Below are positions 16,219-24,852 of a stretch of DNA of 64,000 nt, piece after piece (positions within the stretch are counted from its first letter, which is position 1; every line of letters starts with the position of its first letter). Source of the stretch: Ensifer adhaerens. GTDB lineage: Bacteria; Pseudomonadota; Alphaproteobacteria; Rhizobiales; Rhizobiaceae. The notes below the pieces were generated by a model. The model did not search any database. It was not told the DNA's origin and was given only the letters and a program-made list of their open reading frames with translations. A program made the position numbers and the translations under genes. The stretch lies in NCBI RefSeq assembly GCF_002007205.1, contig NZ_LAZS01000012.1, positions 496,001-560,000 on the forward strand, read 5' to 3'.

Positions 16219-17862
16219 CTACATCTTACTCATAGTGATAACCCCTGAGCAGCCGCTGCCTGCCCCGGTCCCTCTGAACCTACCGGACCCTTTACCTGCC
16301 TTGATCATTCCCGTCACGGTGTTACCTCCTTTCCTTCCCTTATGGATGAAGGTGTGGGCAATGTTGACGGTTCCGTTGCTGGAGATTTTTCCGGAGAAAC
16401 CAGAGCTCGACGATACGACGCCGTTTCTTACGTAGAGGGTTGTCGAGAGTTCGCGCCAGTCGCCACAATTCGTCTTTGCACGTCGTATCAAATTCCAGGT
16501 GCCGTCGAAGGCACTCAGGCCGGGCGCCACGCAGCGGTTGTCGCGAGCCTCCATTCCGTTACCGCAGACGAGCGGGCAGACACGATTGCCGATCGCTTTC
16601 AACCCGTTCAAGAGTTCCTCGGACGGGGCGAGCGAGGCAAGCTCGAGCCCCTTGTGTTCGGCATATGCTTGCAGGGCCTTCCGGCTGCTGTCGCCCCATT
16701 TGCCGTCGACCCGGGCAAGGCATCCGATGCGCGCTAGTTCCCTTTGGGTGGCGAATGCGAGTTCGCCGGCAGGCATGTTGCCGGCTATCGAACCTGATGT
16801 CTGTGCCCTGTTGGCCGGTTCGAGTGCGGCGACGTCGGTCGGGCTGGCGCCGCCTTCGCCGGTTACGGCCTGCTTGGCATCCGGCTTCGCCTGCAGCGCT
16901 GACTTGCTTTCCTTTTCGCGCTCCGCGATTGCCGCGATTTTCAATTTCGCAAGCGTTCCGAATGCCCCATTGGGGTATTCCTGGAGGTAGGCCTCAAAGA
17001 AGCTACTTGTGGTCAAATCCTTAATCGAGTTCCAATATGCAAGCTCCACGGCTCTGTCCGTATCTGTCGTCGCCGGCGCACTTGCTGCCGTGTCCGCAGC
17101 GGGGGATGGATTGAGAACGACGGGGCCCGTCAGGGATGAACTGTCCCAGGGAACCTGTTTGCCATCAGTGGCCTGCAAGACAGTGCGACGCACTGCAATG
17201 AGGTCATCCGTTATGCTCTGCCCAGGCGTGCCGAGGTGTTTCAGCAACGCCGTCGTGAACGGCGAGTTCCTGTCGGCTCCGTCAAGCGCAACGTTTCCGG
17301 GCTGGGTTGCGAACGCTATCAGCGAGCCCACGCCGGTATCGAGTTTCGCCAAGCCCCGCCCTACGACCACGGATCGGGTTCCCATGGAGCGGGCCAATGT
17401 CGCGGCAAGTGGATTGTCGCGACAGGCGTCCAGGAACACCAGGTTGACCCTGGCGTTACGCTCCATGGCGGAGAGCACAAGCTCCACCGGTAACGCCTCG
17501 AAATCCAAATCGTTGTTTGAACGAAGCTGCGCGTCGACGGGGATCATGTAGTTGCCGCCGTTTACCTGCAGCCCGTGACCGGCATAGAAAAAGAGCGCCA
17601 CGTCGACGCCTTCGACTTTGCCGACAAACTCGCGGATCGACCGACGCATTCCCGTCAGGTCGAGGTCCCGGCCGGTCACCACCACGAACCCCAGCCCCGT
17701 CAGTTTTGATGCCATGTCGCTGGCGTCATTCTGAGGATTGGCAAGCTGCGGCGCATGCTGATAGGCCGAGTTTCCAATAACCAGCGCGACACGCTTTTCG
17801 GCCCAGGCGTAGGAGCTTAGAAAAAGGAGCGAGAGCACAACGGCCGCACGAAGGTAATGCAT
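16219..17862 (-). CDS. Secreted caspase-family (C14-like) protein with C-terminal peptidoglycan-binding-like region
   Basis: A 547-residue exported protein. ATG 17862 gives a clean signal peptide (HYLRAAVVLSLLFLSSYAWA). The mature start KRVALVIGNSAYQHAPQLAN is the caspase-like p20 opening. The catalytic dyad is His96 in FFYAGHG and Cys147 in FLDACRDNP. Residues about 395-440 (IGCLARVDGKWGDSSRKALQAY) resemble a PG_binding_1-type repeat. The last 90 residues are unlike known domains to me. Periplasmic metacaspase-like proteins are common in rhizobia; substrates are mostly unknown. The small gene upstream is probably in the same operon. Confidence 0.82.
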   Translation of the reverse strand: MHYLRAAVVLSLLFLSSYAWAEKRVALVIGNSAYQHAPQLANPQNDASDMASKLTGLGFVVVTGRDLDLTGMRRSIREFVGKVEGVDVALFFYAGHGLQVNGGNYMIPVDAQLRSNNDLDFEALPVELVLSAMERNARVNLVFLDACRDNPLAATLARSMGTRSVVVGRGLAKLDTGVGSLIAFATQPGNVALDGADRNSPFTTALLKHLGTPGQSITDDLIAVRRTVLQATDGKQVPWDSSSLTGPVVLNPSPAADTAASAPATTDTDRAVELAYWNSIKDLTTSSFFEAYLQEYPNGAFGTLAKLKIAAIAEREKESKSALQAKPDAKQAVTGEGGASPTDVAALEPANRAQTSGSIAGNMPAGELAFATQRELARIGCLARVDGKWGDSSRKALQAYAEHKGLELASLAPSEELLNGLKAIGNRVCPLVCGNGMEARDNRCVAPGLSAFDGTWNLIRRAKTNCGDWRELSTTLYVRNGVVSSSSGFSGKISSNGTVNIAHTFIHKGRKGGNTVTGMIKAGKGSGRFRGTGAGSGCSGVITMSKM

Positions 17863-17875
17863 AGGAACCAGCCCG

Positions 17876-18058
17876 TTACCGCCATTTCGGTGTGCGCTGC
17901 GCATTATTCAGGAGTTCGCGGGCTGTGGCGAACATACCAAACAGGCTTGTAAGGCGACGTTCCTCTTCCTCGCAGAGGCGGTGTCGTTGGCAGAAGTCAT
18001 GGACGGACCAGACCTTCGTGGCAGCGTCGGTTTCGAGCTTTTCGGCAAAGCGTTCCAT
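17876..18058 (-). CDS. Small conserved-looking hypothetical protein
   Basis: A 60-residue basic/acidic soluble protein starting MERFAEKLETDAATKVWSVH. AGGGAGGT at the correct distance from ATG 18058 makes translation likely. The segment VWSVHDFCQRHRLCEEEERR has two cysteines eight residues apart and a helix-turn-helix-like polarity, but no family is recognised. It precedes the caspase-like gene by 13 bp on the same strand. Confidence 0.62.
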   Translation of the reverse strand: MERFAEKLETDAATKVWSVHDFCQRHRLCEEEERRLTSLFGMFATARELLNNAQRTPKWR

Positions 18059-18323
18059 GCTTACCTCCCTGCGCACCTCCATTTTACTAAAGTCTAATGT
18101 AATTGGAAATAAACTGGGACATAGCCCAATCCGGCTAAAGCGATCCCCGGCGCTCATCCTCGCGACGGTTGGTCCTGGGTAAGGCATGGGGTCGAACTGG
18201 CTCGAAACCGCCGTCTAGTTCTCTCGCCTAAGATTTTGGGATGTCTCGACGTCATTCTCATCTGACTCTGGCTGTACGAGGTGGCGCCCGCCAATGCCTT
18301 TTTGTGTTTCGCGCGGTTTCGAT

Positions 18324-18350
18324 TTGACAATATACGTACGTATGTATATT
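18324..18350 (+). promoter_or_regulatory. TetR promoter with overlapping palindromic operator
   Basis: TTGACA at 18324-18329 and TATATT at 18345-18350 form a plausible promoter with a short 15-bp spacer. Between them ATACGTACGTAT (18332-18343) is a perfect palindrome, extended imperfectly to ATATAC...GTATAT. The placement between -35 and -10, 37 bp before the TetR start, is typical of autorepression. The rest of the 18059-18386 gap shows nothing. Confidence 0.65.
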
Positions 18351-18386
18351 TAACAATGGGAACTTGATATCTGACCGCGAGGCGCC

Positions 18387-18998
18387 ATGAAGACGAACGA
18401 CAAGAGGAAAGAGCGCGGCGACCGCGCCCGGGCGAACATTCTGCATCATGCCACCCAGATTGCCTCGGTCGAAGGGCTGGAAGGGCTGACATTCGGGCGG
18501 GTCGCTGCGGATGCCGGGGTGGCAAAAGGCAACGTTCAGGTGCTTTTTGGCGATCGGGAAGCCCTGCAACTGGCGACGATCGAGAACGGTGTCGCGCTCT
18601 ATTGCGCAACGGTTGTTGGCCCCGCCATGGCACGGCCGGCGGCGATCGAGCGGCTGATCGCTCTGGTTGAGGGATGGTACACATTCGTGGAGCAAAGAAC
18701 ATTGCCCGGCGGTTGCCTGGTTCACGCGCTCAGCAGCGAGTACCGCACTCGTCCGGGCGAGATCCGCGACCGGGTCGAACATCACCGGGCCGAGGCGAGG
18801 CAGCGCATCGTCGACTTGGCGAACGAGGCCGCGGGAGCAGGAGACCTGCAAGCCGGCATCGATGTCGAGCTGCTTGCTTTCGAGCTTACCTCCTACCAGG
18901 CATCGGCCAATGTGGCAGCGCTCATGGGGGATGAAGCGCAGTTCGAACTGGCGCGCCGTGCGTCGAGGCAGCGCCTTGCCGCGGCGCGGGGTGTGTGA
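18387..18998 (+). CDS. TetR/AcrR-family repressor
   Basis: A 203-residue regulator. Residues 14-60 hold the TetR helix-turn-helix (ANILHHATQIASVEGLEGLT, then VAADAGVAKGNVQVLFGDRE, with the typical GNVQVLFGDRE recognition end). The C-terminal region resembles TetR_C domains of efflux regulators. It overlaps the next gene, and the operator-like palindrome upstream suggests self-control. By context it regulates the PNPOx-like and MFS genes in response to an unknown small molecule. Confidence 0.88.
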   Translation: MKTNDKRKERGDRARANILHHATQIASVEGLEGLTFGRVAADAGVAKGNVQVLFGDREALQLATIENGVALYCATVVGPAMARPAAIERLIALVEGWYTFVEQRTLPGGCLVHALSSEYRTRPGEIRDRVEHHRAEARQRIVDLANEAAGAGDLQAGIDVELLAFELTSYQASANVAALMGDEAQFELARRASRQRLAAARGV

Positions 18999-19870
18999 TG
19001 GTCAGTGACCCTTTTCACGCTGGAGAACAAGAACTCCAGCGCCTGTTTGGCGTTCGTGACCAACTGGCGGGGTCGCGAGCGATACAGGCAAGCTTGCCGC
19101 CCGGCTTTGCGGCCTTCCTTGCGGAGCTGCACTATGTCGTGCTGGCCGTGCCCGACCGGAAGGGACGCATCTGGGTTACGATGGTTTTCGGTCGCCCCGG
19201 CTTTCTGAGCGCGCCAAGTGCCCTGCAAATGCGCGTAGAGACACTCCCGGACCCCGCAGACCCAGTAGCCTGTGGCGTCGTCGAAGGCGCTCCGATCGCA
19301 GTCCTTGCAATCGACCTTTCGACCCGGCGGCGCATCCGGATCAACGGCAGTATAGGTTCCGTGCGCCAAGGCGGCTTCGTCGTCAACGTGCGGCAAGCCT
19401 TTGGGAATTGCCCGCAATACATTCGTCCAAGGAATGTCGAAGAGACGACCGCAACAACCGGCGCCACAGTCCGGACGATGGTTGATACGGCTGCTGCCCA
19501 GCGCGTCGTCGCTGACGCCGACACGTTTTTCGTCGCCACCCGCTCCTCGTCCGATGCAAGCGGCGACATGGATGTTTCCCACCGCGGCGGTCCGGCGGGC
19601 TTTGTCCGGTGGGACGGCGACTGTCTGCTCTGGCCGGAGTACCGAGGAAATCTCTACTTCAACACACTCGGCAACCTTCTCGTGGATCCTGCCTGCGGTC
19701 TGTTGTTTCCGGATTTTAGCACCGGCGAATTGCTGTTCCTGACGGGACAGGCCGTGCTCGAAGGTTTCGACGGTAGGCTGAGGCGCTCCCATGAGGGCGC
19801 TCCGATGAACGGACTTGTTCGCTTCAAGCCGGACGGTTTGATGAGCCGCGCCGCGTTGTTGCGCCCGTAG
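18998..19870 (+). CDS. Pyridoxamine-phosphate-oxidase-like FMN-binding split-barrel protein
   Basis: A 290-residue protein, translationally coupled to TetR (the ATG overlaps the TGA). The C-terminal half carries split-barrel hallmarks: AADADTFFVATRSS, DVSHRGGPAGFV, then NLYFNTLGNLLVDPACGLLFPDF. The last block matches proteins of the PNPOx-like group that bind FMN or F420 and often detoxify reactive compounds. The N-terminal 150 residues form a second, weaker split-barrel-like part. A role in reducing or inactivating the compound sensed by TetR is an inference. Confidence 0.75.
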   Translation: MVSDPFHAGEQELQRLFGVRDQLAGSRAIQASLPPGFAAFLAELHYVVLAVPDRKGRIWVTMVFGRPGFLSAPSALQMRVETLPDPADPVACGVVEGAPIAVLAIDLSTRRRIRINGSIGSVRQGGFVVNVRQAFGNCPQYIRPRNVEETTATTGATVRTMVDTAAAQRVVADADTFFVATRSSSDASGDMDVSHRGGPAGFVRWDGDCLLWPEYRGNLYFNTLGNLLVDPACGLLFPDFSTGELLFLTGQAVLEGFDGRLRRSHEGAPMNGLVRFKPDGLMSRAALLRP

Positions 19871-19942
19871 GTCGATCCGATCCCAGTTTTTCAATCAATC
19901 TTGGCGCCAGTCGTGACACGGCCGCGCCGGAAAGGTCCCGTT

Positions 19943-21154
19943 ATGGTCAATGCCACGCTGCAAACGCCGCATGAGGTCGATCAGCCGCAGGCGACAAATC
20001 AATGGCTTTCGGTGTCGATGCTTGCCTTCGGTGTCTTTGTCGTTGGAACCGGCGAGTTCGTTCTGGCGGGTCTGTTGCCGCTCCTCAGCAGTTCCCTGCG
20101 CATTTCACCATCCGTCGCAGGGCAAGTCATCACGATCTTCGCTCTGACTTGCGCGATTGCGGGTCCGGCCCTGGTCGCCTTGACCGGCCATTGGCAGCGC
20201 CGAACCGTTCTCGTCGTCGCGGCCATTGTCTATCTCGCAGGAAGTGCCTGGACCGCGCTTGCGCCGAGCTACGCGATGGTTTTGATCGGCCAGGTCGTGG
20301 CCGCACTTGGCGTCGGCTTGTTCGTGCCGACCGCCACTGTGACAGCGGCCGCGCTGGTCTCGGCCGCGCATAGGGGGCGGGCCATCGCCGTGGTCGTCAG
20401 CGGCTTTACTGCCGCGACGGCGCTTGGAGCGCCTCTCGGTACGGCTTTTGGCGGGGTGTTCGGCTGGCGATCGACTCTGTGGCTGGCAACCGGGCTGGCC
20501 GCAATCGGCGTCGTCGGCACCTTCGTCGTCATCCCTCGGAAAACCAGCATCGCGGCAACAACGGGAGTACGGCAGCAGTTGCGGCTCCTGTGCGAACCGC
20601 CGATCGTCGCCGCCCTGGGCGTGACCCTCCTGGCTTTCACGGCAGTCTACATGCCCTACACTTACATGGGCGTCATCTTTGAGAAGGCCACCGAAGGAAA
20701 CAGCGCCTATCTTGCTGGCCTCATGACGACGCTCGGCGTGGTCGGCATGATCGGCAACCTGGGCGCCGGCATGCTCGCGGATCGTATTGGCGGCCCCAAG
20801 GTCGTGGCAATCGCCTTGCTTTGGTTAATCGTCAGCATGCTGATCCTGCCCCTGACGACCGGGAACATGACCTTAGCGTTCGCAATGATTGCCTTCTACG
20901 GGATCGCCGCCTTTGCGATCACCACGCCGCAACAACACCGCTTGATCTCGCTGAAGCCCGACGCCGCCGGTGTTTTGGTCTCGCTCAATCAGGCAATCCT
21001 CTACCTTGCCATCGCGCTGTCTGGCTCGATCGGCGGCCTTGGAATCGAGTGGGGAGGCTCGGACAATCTTGGTTTCGTGGCGTCTGCCCTGGCGGCCATG
21101 GCGTTGCTGTTGTCGATTTCGATGAAATCGACGCGCGTTTTACACCGCGAGTAG
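19943..21154 (+). CDS. MFS transporter, drug/arabinose efflux DHA1 type
   Basis: A 403-residue membrane protein with twelve predicted helices. VGTGEFVLAGLLPLLSSSL in helix 1 is characteristic of the AraJ/YdhP/purine-efflux DHA1 group. GWRSTLWLATGLAAIGVVGT marks helix 6, and the loop LADRIGGPKVVAI in the second half is an MFS motif-A copy. ATG 19943 is chosen as the first start giving the standard N-terminus. Located after TetR and the PNPOx-like gene, it probably exports the toxic compound or its product. Confidence 0.88.
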   Translation: MVNATLQTPHEVDQPQATNQWLSVSMLAFGVFVVGTGEFVLAGLLPLLSSSLRISPSVAGQVITIFALTCAIAGPALVALTGHWQRRTVLVVAAIVYLAGSAWTALAPSYAMVLIGQVVAALGVGLFVPTATVTAAALVSAAHRGRAIAVVVSGFTAATALGAPLGTAFGGVFGWRSTLWLATGLAAIGVVGTFVVIPRKTSIAATTGVRQQLRLLCEPPIVAALGVTLLAFTAVYMPYTYMGVIFEKATEGNSAYLAGLMTTLGVVGMIGNLGAGMLADRIGGPKVVAIALLWLIVSMLILPLTTGNMTLAFAMIAFYGIAAFAITTPQQHRLISLKPDAAGVLVSLNQAILYLAIALSGSIGGLGIEWGGSDNLGFVASALAAMALLLSISMKSTRVLHRE

Positions 21155-21218
21155 GGCGCTGAGGAACAGGCTCCAATTGTATGGCAGCGAGGCTTTCCCA
21201 ATCCGGTCGCAAGAGGCC

Positions 21219-21278
21219 TAGCAAAGCTGATTGCAAAACACAATCAGCTTTGCTAGATGCTGATTGCGTTTTGCAATC
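21219..21278. repeat. Nested inverted repeats: perfect 15-bp palindrome plus partial copy
   Basis: 21219-21233 pairs perfectly with 21241-21255 across a 7-base loop. The adjacent GATTGC (21262-21267) pairs with GCAATC (21273-21278), and GCTGATTGC is repeated directly at 21226 and 21259. It lies between the MFS stop and the SRPBCC start. It may terminate the MFS operon or serve as an operator. There is no T-run. Confidence 0.55.
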
Positions 21279-21311
21279 GGTATGGGCGTCGACGTGCTCG
21301 AAGGATGATCA

Positions 21312-21788
21312 ATGGAGCGAGTAGTGGATTATGAAATCGGGCATAGGACGCTCGTGTTCGAACGGCATTGCGAGGCTCCGGTGAAACGGGTGTTCGCAGC
21401 GTTTGCGGATCCGGTTATCCGTGCCAAATGGAGCGCACCGTCCGACGGTGCCGCATTTATCTATGACGCGGCCGACTTTCGCGAGGGCGGGGAAGACCGG
21501 TTCCGCTGCGGCTCAAAGGAGAACCCGCAATATACCGGACGCACGACCTACATCTCGATAATTCCGGATACACTCGTGGTCAGCAATGAGGTCGTCGAAG
21601 CCGGCGGTCGCAAGCTGATGTCGAGCCTGATTACAACGGAGTTGAAGGCGAATGGTGATGTGACAACGATCAAGATGACTGTGCAGGTGACCTCCCTGTT
21701 CGGCGACCGGATGATTGTGGGGACCGATATCGGAAACAATGCCGCCCTCGATAATTTGGTTGAGCATCTGGCCCGACCGGCTGGTTGA
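21312..21788 (+). CDS. SRPBCC (AHSA1-like) domain protein
   Basis: A 158-residue START/Bet v1-fold protein. The opening ERHCEAPVKRVFAAFADP followed by KWSAPSDGAAFIYDAADFREGG is the AHSA1-type pattern seen in small stress or ArsR-associated proteins. The fold binds hydrophobic ligands; the ligand is unknown. An ArsR partner, frequent for this family, is absent. No neighbouring gene clearly cooperates with it. Confidence 0.8.
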   Translation: MERVVDYEIGHRTLVFERHCEAPVKRVFAAFADPVIRAKWSAPSDGAAFIYDAADFREGGEDRFRCGSKENPQYTGRTTYISIIPDTLVVSNEVVEAGGRKLMSSLITTELKANGDVTTIKMTVQVTSLFGDRMIVGTDIGNNAALDNLVEHLARPAG

Positions 21789-21970
21789 TAAACTCGCCCT
21801 GGCCATCTTCCAGGAATGGCCGTGGTAAACTGCGGCGCGGTTCCGTTGGCGGTTGTTTGGATTAGCTCAAACTCATACTGGACAGTCCGCAATAACTTGA
21901 CTAGTACACTCATGATATTTCATGGCCATTGCCCCCGGATCGGCGGCGTGGCCGGTCAAAGGAGTGATCT

Positions 21971-23038
21971 ATGTCGAGCCGCCTCGGGACCCCTATTGCC
22001 TTGGCATTGTCCCTTTCGATATTCGCGCCAGCAGCGGCGCATGCGGAATCCTCGTTCCTCGACCACCGCGGCAAGAAGATCACTTTTGCCAAACCGCCGG
22101 AGCGCGTCGTCACCATCGTCCGATCGGCACCGATCATCTATCGCGCCGTCGATGAGAAGGCCGACAGCATCGTCGGCATGAACAAGGATTCGCTGACGCG
22201 CTATTTCACCAAGGGCATTTATGCCGAGATGCTGCCGGAAATGGCCAAGATCAACGCCAGCGCGGCGCAGGACGGCTTCGTGCCGAATGTCGAGGCGATC
22301 CTGGCCGAAAAGCCCGATGTAGTGATCCAGTGGGCCCAGGACGAAAAGCTGATCGAGCCGCTGGAGCGCGTCGGCCTGACCGTCGTCGGCTGGCAATGCT
22401 GCTCGGAACAGGATCGTCTCGACTACGTTACGCTCAGCGGTTACATGACCGGCCGCAACGATCGCGCCCAGGCGATCCTCAAGGCTCAGTCCGAGACCTT
22501 GAAGGCGCTCGACGAAAAGGTCGGCAAGCTCGACAAGTCGACGCTTCCCTCAGTCCTTCACATCGACAAGGTGGGCGACCAGATCCAGGTCATCGCCAAC
22601 GGCTCGCAGGACCTGTCGCTGAGCGGAGTGACCAATCCGGCGGCCGACAACACCGGCGAGTGGTGGCGAACGGTCGACTTCGAGCAGCTCCTCGTCTGGA
22701 ACCCGGACATCATCATCATCCCGGCTTACGCCACCGATCTCGAGCCCAAGACCTTCTTCGACAATCCGGTCCTGGCCAGCCTGAAGGCGGTGAAAGAAAA
22801 GCGGGTGTACAAGCAGCCGGTGTTCGCTCGTACGCCCGATGCGCCAGAGATCTTCCTGACATCGGAATGGCTCGCCGCAATCGCCCATGGCGCCGACTTT
22901 GCGCCGGAATTCCAGAAGCAGATCGTCGGTACCTACAGGCTGATCTACGGCGCCGAGCTGACGGCCGAACAGGTCAAGGCCATCCTCGAAACCGAAAGCA
23001 ATGCGCCGGCGAACAAATATGTCGAGCTCTTCCGCTAA
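21971..23038 (+). CDS. Iron/cobalamin-type ABC transporter substrate-binding protein (FecB/BtuF-like)
   Basis: Periplasmic protein of 355 residues. The signal peptide ends near residue 25 (PAAAHA). DHRGKKITFAKPPERVVTIV is the standard first block of helical-backbone metal receptors, and FVPNVEAILAEKPDVVIQWA the second. AAAGGAG precedes ATG 21971. It overlaps the permease gene by 20 bases, starting a four-gene coupled operon. The ligand may be a siderophore, haem, cobalamin or other chelate. No Fur-box was recognised in the 21789-21970 gap. Confidence 0.88.
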   Translation: MSSRLGTPIALALSLSIFAPAAAHAESSFLDHRGKKITFAKPPERVVTIVRSAPIIYRAVDEKADSIVGMNKDSLTRYFTKGIYAEMLPEMAKINASAAQDGFVPNVEAILAEKPDVVIQWAQDEKLIEPLERVGLTVVGWQCCSEQDRLDYVTLSGYMTGRNDRAQAILKAQSETLKALDEKVGKLDKSTLPSVLHIDKVGDQIQVIANGSQDLSLSGVTNPAADNTGEWWRTVDFEQLLVWNPDIIIIPAYATDLEPKTFFDNPVLASLKAVKEKRVYKQPVFARTPDAPEIFLTSEWLAAIAHGADFAPEFQKQIVGTYRLIYGAELTAEQVKAILETESNAPANKYVELFR

Positions 23039-24101
23039 GGCTTCGGCAGGAAGAACGACGACAGGGGCGGTCGGGCGGAAACTCGGTTCCGGTTTCGTCT
23101 TGCCCGCCCTGGTCTGTCTTCTCGTCGCCGTGACCCTCTATTCGGTGACGATCGGGCGCTACGATCTGTCGGTCGCAGACGTCACCTATATCCTGATCGA
23201 CAACGTCCATCCGATCGTCACGCCCTATTGGGATCCGGTGCAGGAGGTCGTGGTCGAGCAGGTCCGGGTGCCACGTATCCTCGCCGCCATCATCATTGGC
23301 TTCGGCCTCTCGATTTCAGGAGCGGCGCTGCAGGGGCTCTTCCGCAATCCCCTCGTGGATCCCGGCATCATCGGGGTTACGTCGGGCGCGGGGTTCGGCG
23401 GCACGCTGGCGATCCTTCTGGGATTGCAGGGCTATCTGCTTTTGACGATGGCCTTCCTCTTCGGCATTGGCAGCGTCTTTCTCGTCAAGTTGCTGTCGAC
23501 GGTACGCGGGCGCACCAGCATGCTGACGCTGGTGCTCGCCGGCGTGGTCATATCGGCGTTTTTCTCTGCCGCCATTTCCATCGCAAAGCTGCTCGCCGAT
23601 CCCTTTCAGAAACTGCCCGCGATCACCTACTGGCTGATGGGCAGCATCGCCTCCAGCAACTATCTGGACGTGCTGCTCGTGGCGGCGGCGGTGGTCCCCT
23701 CGGCGGTCGCGATCTACCTCCTGCGTTTCCAGATCAACATTTTGTCGCTGGGCGAGGAAAAGGCTCGCGCCCTCGGAGCCAGGGTCGTCCTGGTGCAATG
23801 GATCGTGCTGGTCGCCTCCGCCCTGATTTCCGCCGGCGTTGTCGCGACCTCGGGCATCATTGGCTGGGTCGGCCTCGTGATCCCACATGTCGCCCGCGCC
23901 CTTGTCGGTGCCGATCACCAGCGGCTCCTGCCGGTCTCCGGCGTGATGGGCGCCATCTACCTGCTGCTCGTCGACGACCTGGCACGGACGGTGACCACGG
24001 CCGAGATCCCGCTCGGCATCATCACCGCGCTGATCGGCGTTCCGGTCTTTGCCGTCATCCTGCGACGGCTGCATGCGAAAGGAGGCTGGTCCAGTGATTG
24101 A
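23019..24101 (+). CDS. FecCD/BtuC-family ABC permease
   Basis: A 360-residue inner-membrane permease with about ten helices. Family marks are RVPRILAAIIIGFGLSISGA, LQGLFRNPLVDPGIIGVTSGAG and the ATPase-coupling segment GEEKARALGARV near residue 245, then GIIGWVGLVIPHVARALVG. ATG 23019 overlaps the upstream stop; an earlier ATG at 23001 is possible. It pairs with the next ATPase gene, which it overlaps by 8 bases. Confidence 0.92.
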   Translation: MSSSSAKASAGRTTTGAVGRKLGSGFVLPALVCLLVAVTLYSVTIGRYDLSVADVTYILIDNVHPIVTPYWDPVQEVVVEQVRVPRILAAIIIGFGLSISGAALQGLFRNPLVDPGIIGVTSGAGFGGTLAILLGLQGYLLLTMAFLFGIGSVFLVKLLSTVRGRTSMLTLVLAGVVISAFFSAAISIAKLLADPFQKLPAITYWLMGSIASSNYLDVLLVAAAVVPSAVAIYLLRFQINILSLGEEKARALGARVVLVQWIVLVASALISAGVVATSGIIGWVGLVIPHVARALVGADHQRLLPVSGVMGAIYLLLVDDLARTVTTAEIPLGIITALIGVPVFAVILRRLHAKGGWSSD

Positions 24102-24852
24102 GGCAAGCGACCTCACCGTCGAGCGCGGCGGCAAGATCATCCTTGAGAGCTATAGCCTTTGCCTGGAGCGCGCCCGCATCCTTGCGGTGCTCGGGGCAAA
24201 CGGCGTCGGCAAGACCACGCTGATCAACACATTGATCGGCATCCTCAAGCCGAAATCAGGACGACTTTCGATCGACGGCCCCGTGGGTTTCGTACCCCAA
24301 CTCTTCGAGGTACCTTTCGCCTACTCCGCCCTCGATATTGCCCTGATGGGACGGGCACGTCACCTCGGGCTTTTTGGTGCACCCGGCCGGAAAGACTATG
24401 AGATCGTGCGCCACTACTTCCACCTCCTCGGCATCGAACATTTCGAGCCGCAAGCGTTCAACGCGCTGAGCGGCGGCCAGCGCCAGCTGGTGATGATTGC
24501 CCAGGCGCTGGCGTCTGAATGCGAGTTGCTGGTGCTCGACGAGCCCTGTGCGGCCCTCGATTACAAGAACCAGGACAAGGTTCTCGCCCTTCTCGAACAC
24601 CTCAGGGATGAACACGCCATGACGATCGTGTTTTCAACCCACATGCCGCAGCACGCCGTGGAAATTGCCACCGACGCTCTGCTGATGCTGAGCGGCTCGG
24701 ATTATGTCTGCGGACCGACGGCCGATGCGCTCAGCGCCGAAAATCTGTCGACACTCTACGATCTGCCGATCGCGCGAGCGGATTTTATGGGGCTATCGAA
24801 GCACACCTACGCACCGGTGTTCCGCCACGATGGAGGCAGCCTCAATGGCTGA
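24094..24852 (+). CDS. FecE/FepC-type ABC ATP-binding protein
   Basis: A 252-residue ATPase. Walker A GANGVGKTT lies near residues 33-41, the signature LSGGQRQLV near 125-133 and Walker B LLVLDEP near 146-152, with the switch histidine in FSTHM. GTG 24094 is set by AAAGGAGG located eight bases upstream. It completes the FecBCD-like importer and overlaps the next gene by 8 bases. Confidence 0.92.
   Translation: MIEASDLTVERGGKIILESYSLCLERARILAVLGANGVGKTTLINTLIGILKPKSGRLSIDGPVGFVPQLFEVPFAYSALDIALMGRARHLGLFGAPGRKDYEIVRHYFHLLGIEHFEPQAFNALSGGQRQLVMIAQALASECELLVLDEPCAALDYKNQDKVLALLEHLRDEHAMTIVFSTHMPQHAVEIATDALLMLSGSDYVCGPTADALSAENLSTLYDLPIARADFMGLSKHTYAPVFRHDGGSLNG

Noticed and set aside
22405-22429. 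GGAAC-N16-CGTT match on the plus strand
   Set aside because: It lies inside the coding sequence of the FecB-like gene with no gene start downstream. It is best taken as a chance match and shows that the motif alone is not sufficient evidence.
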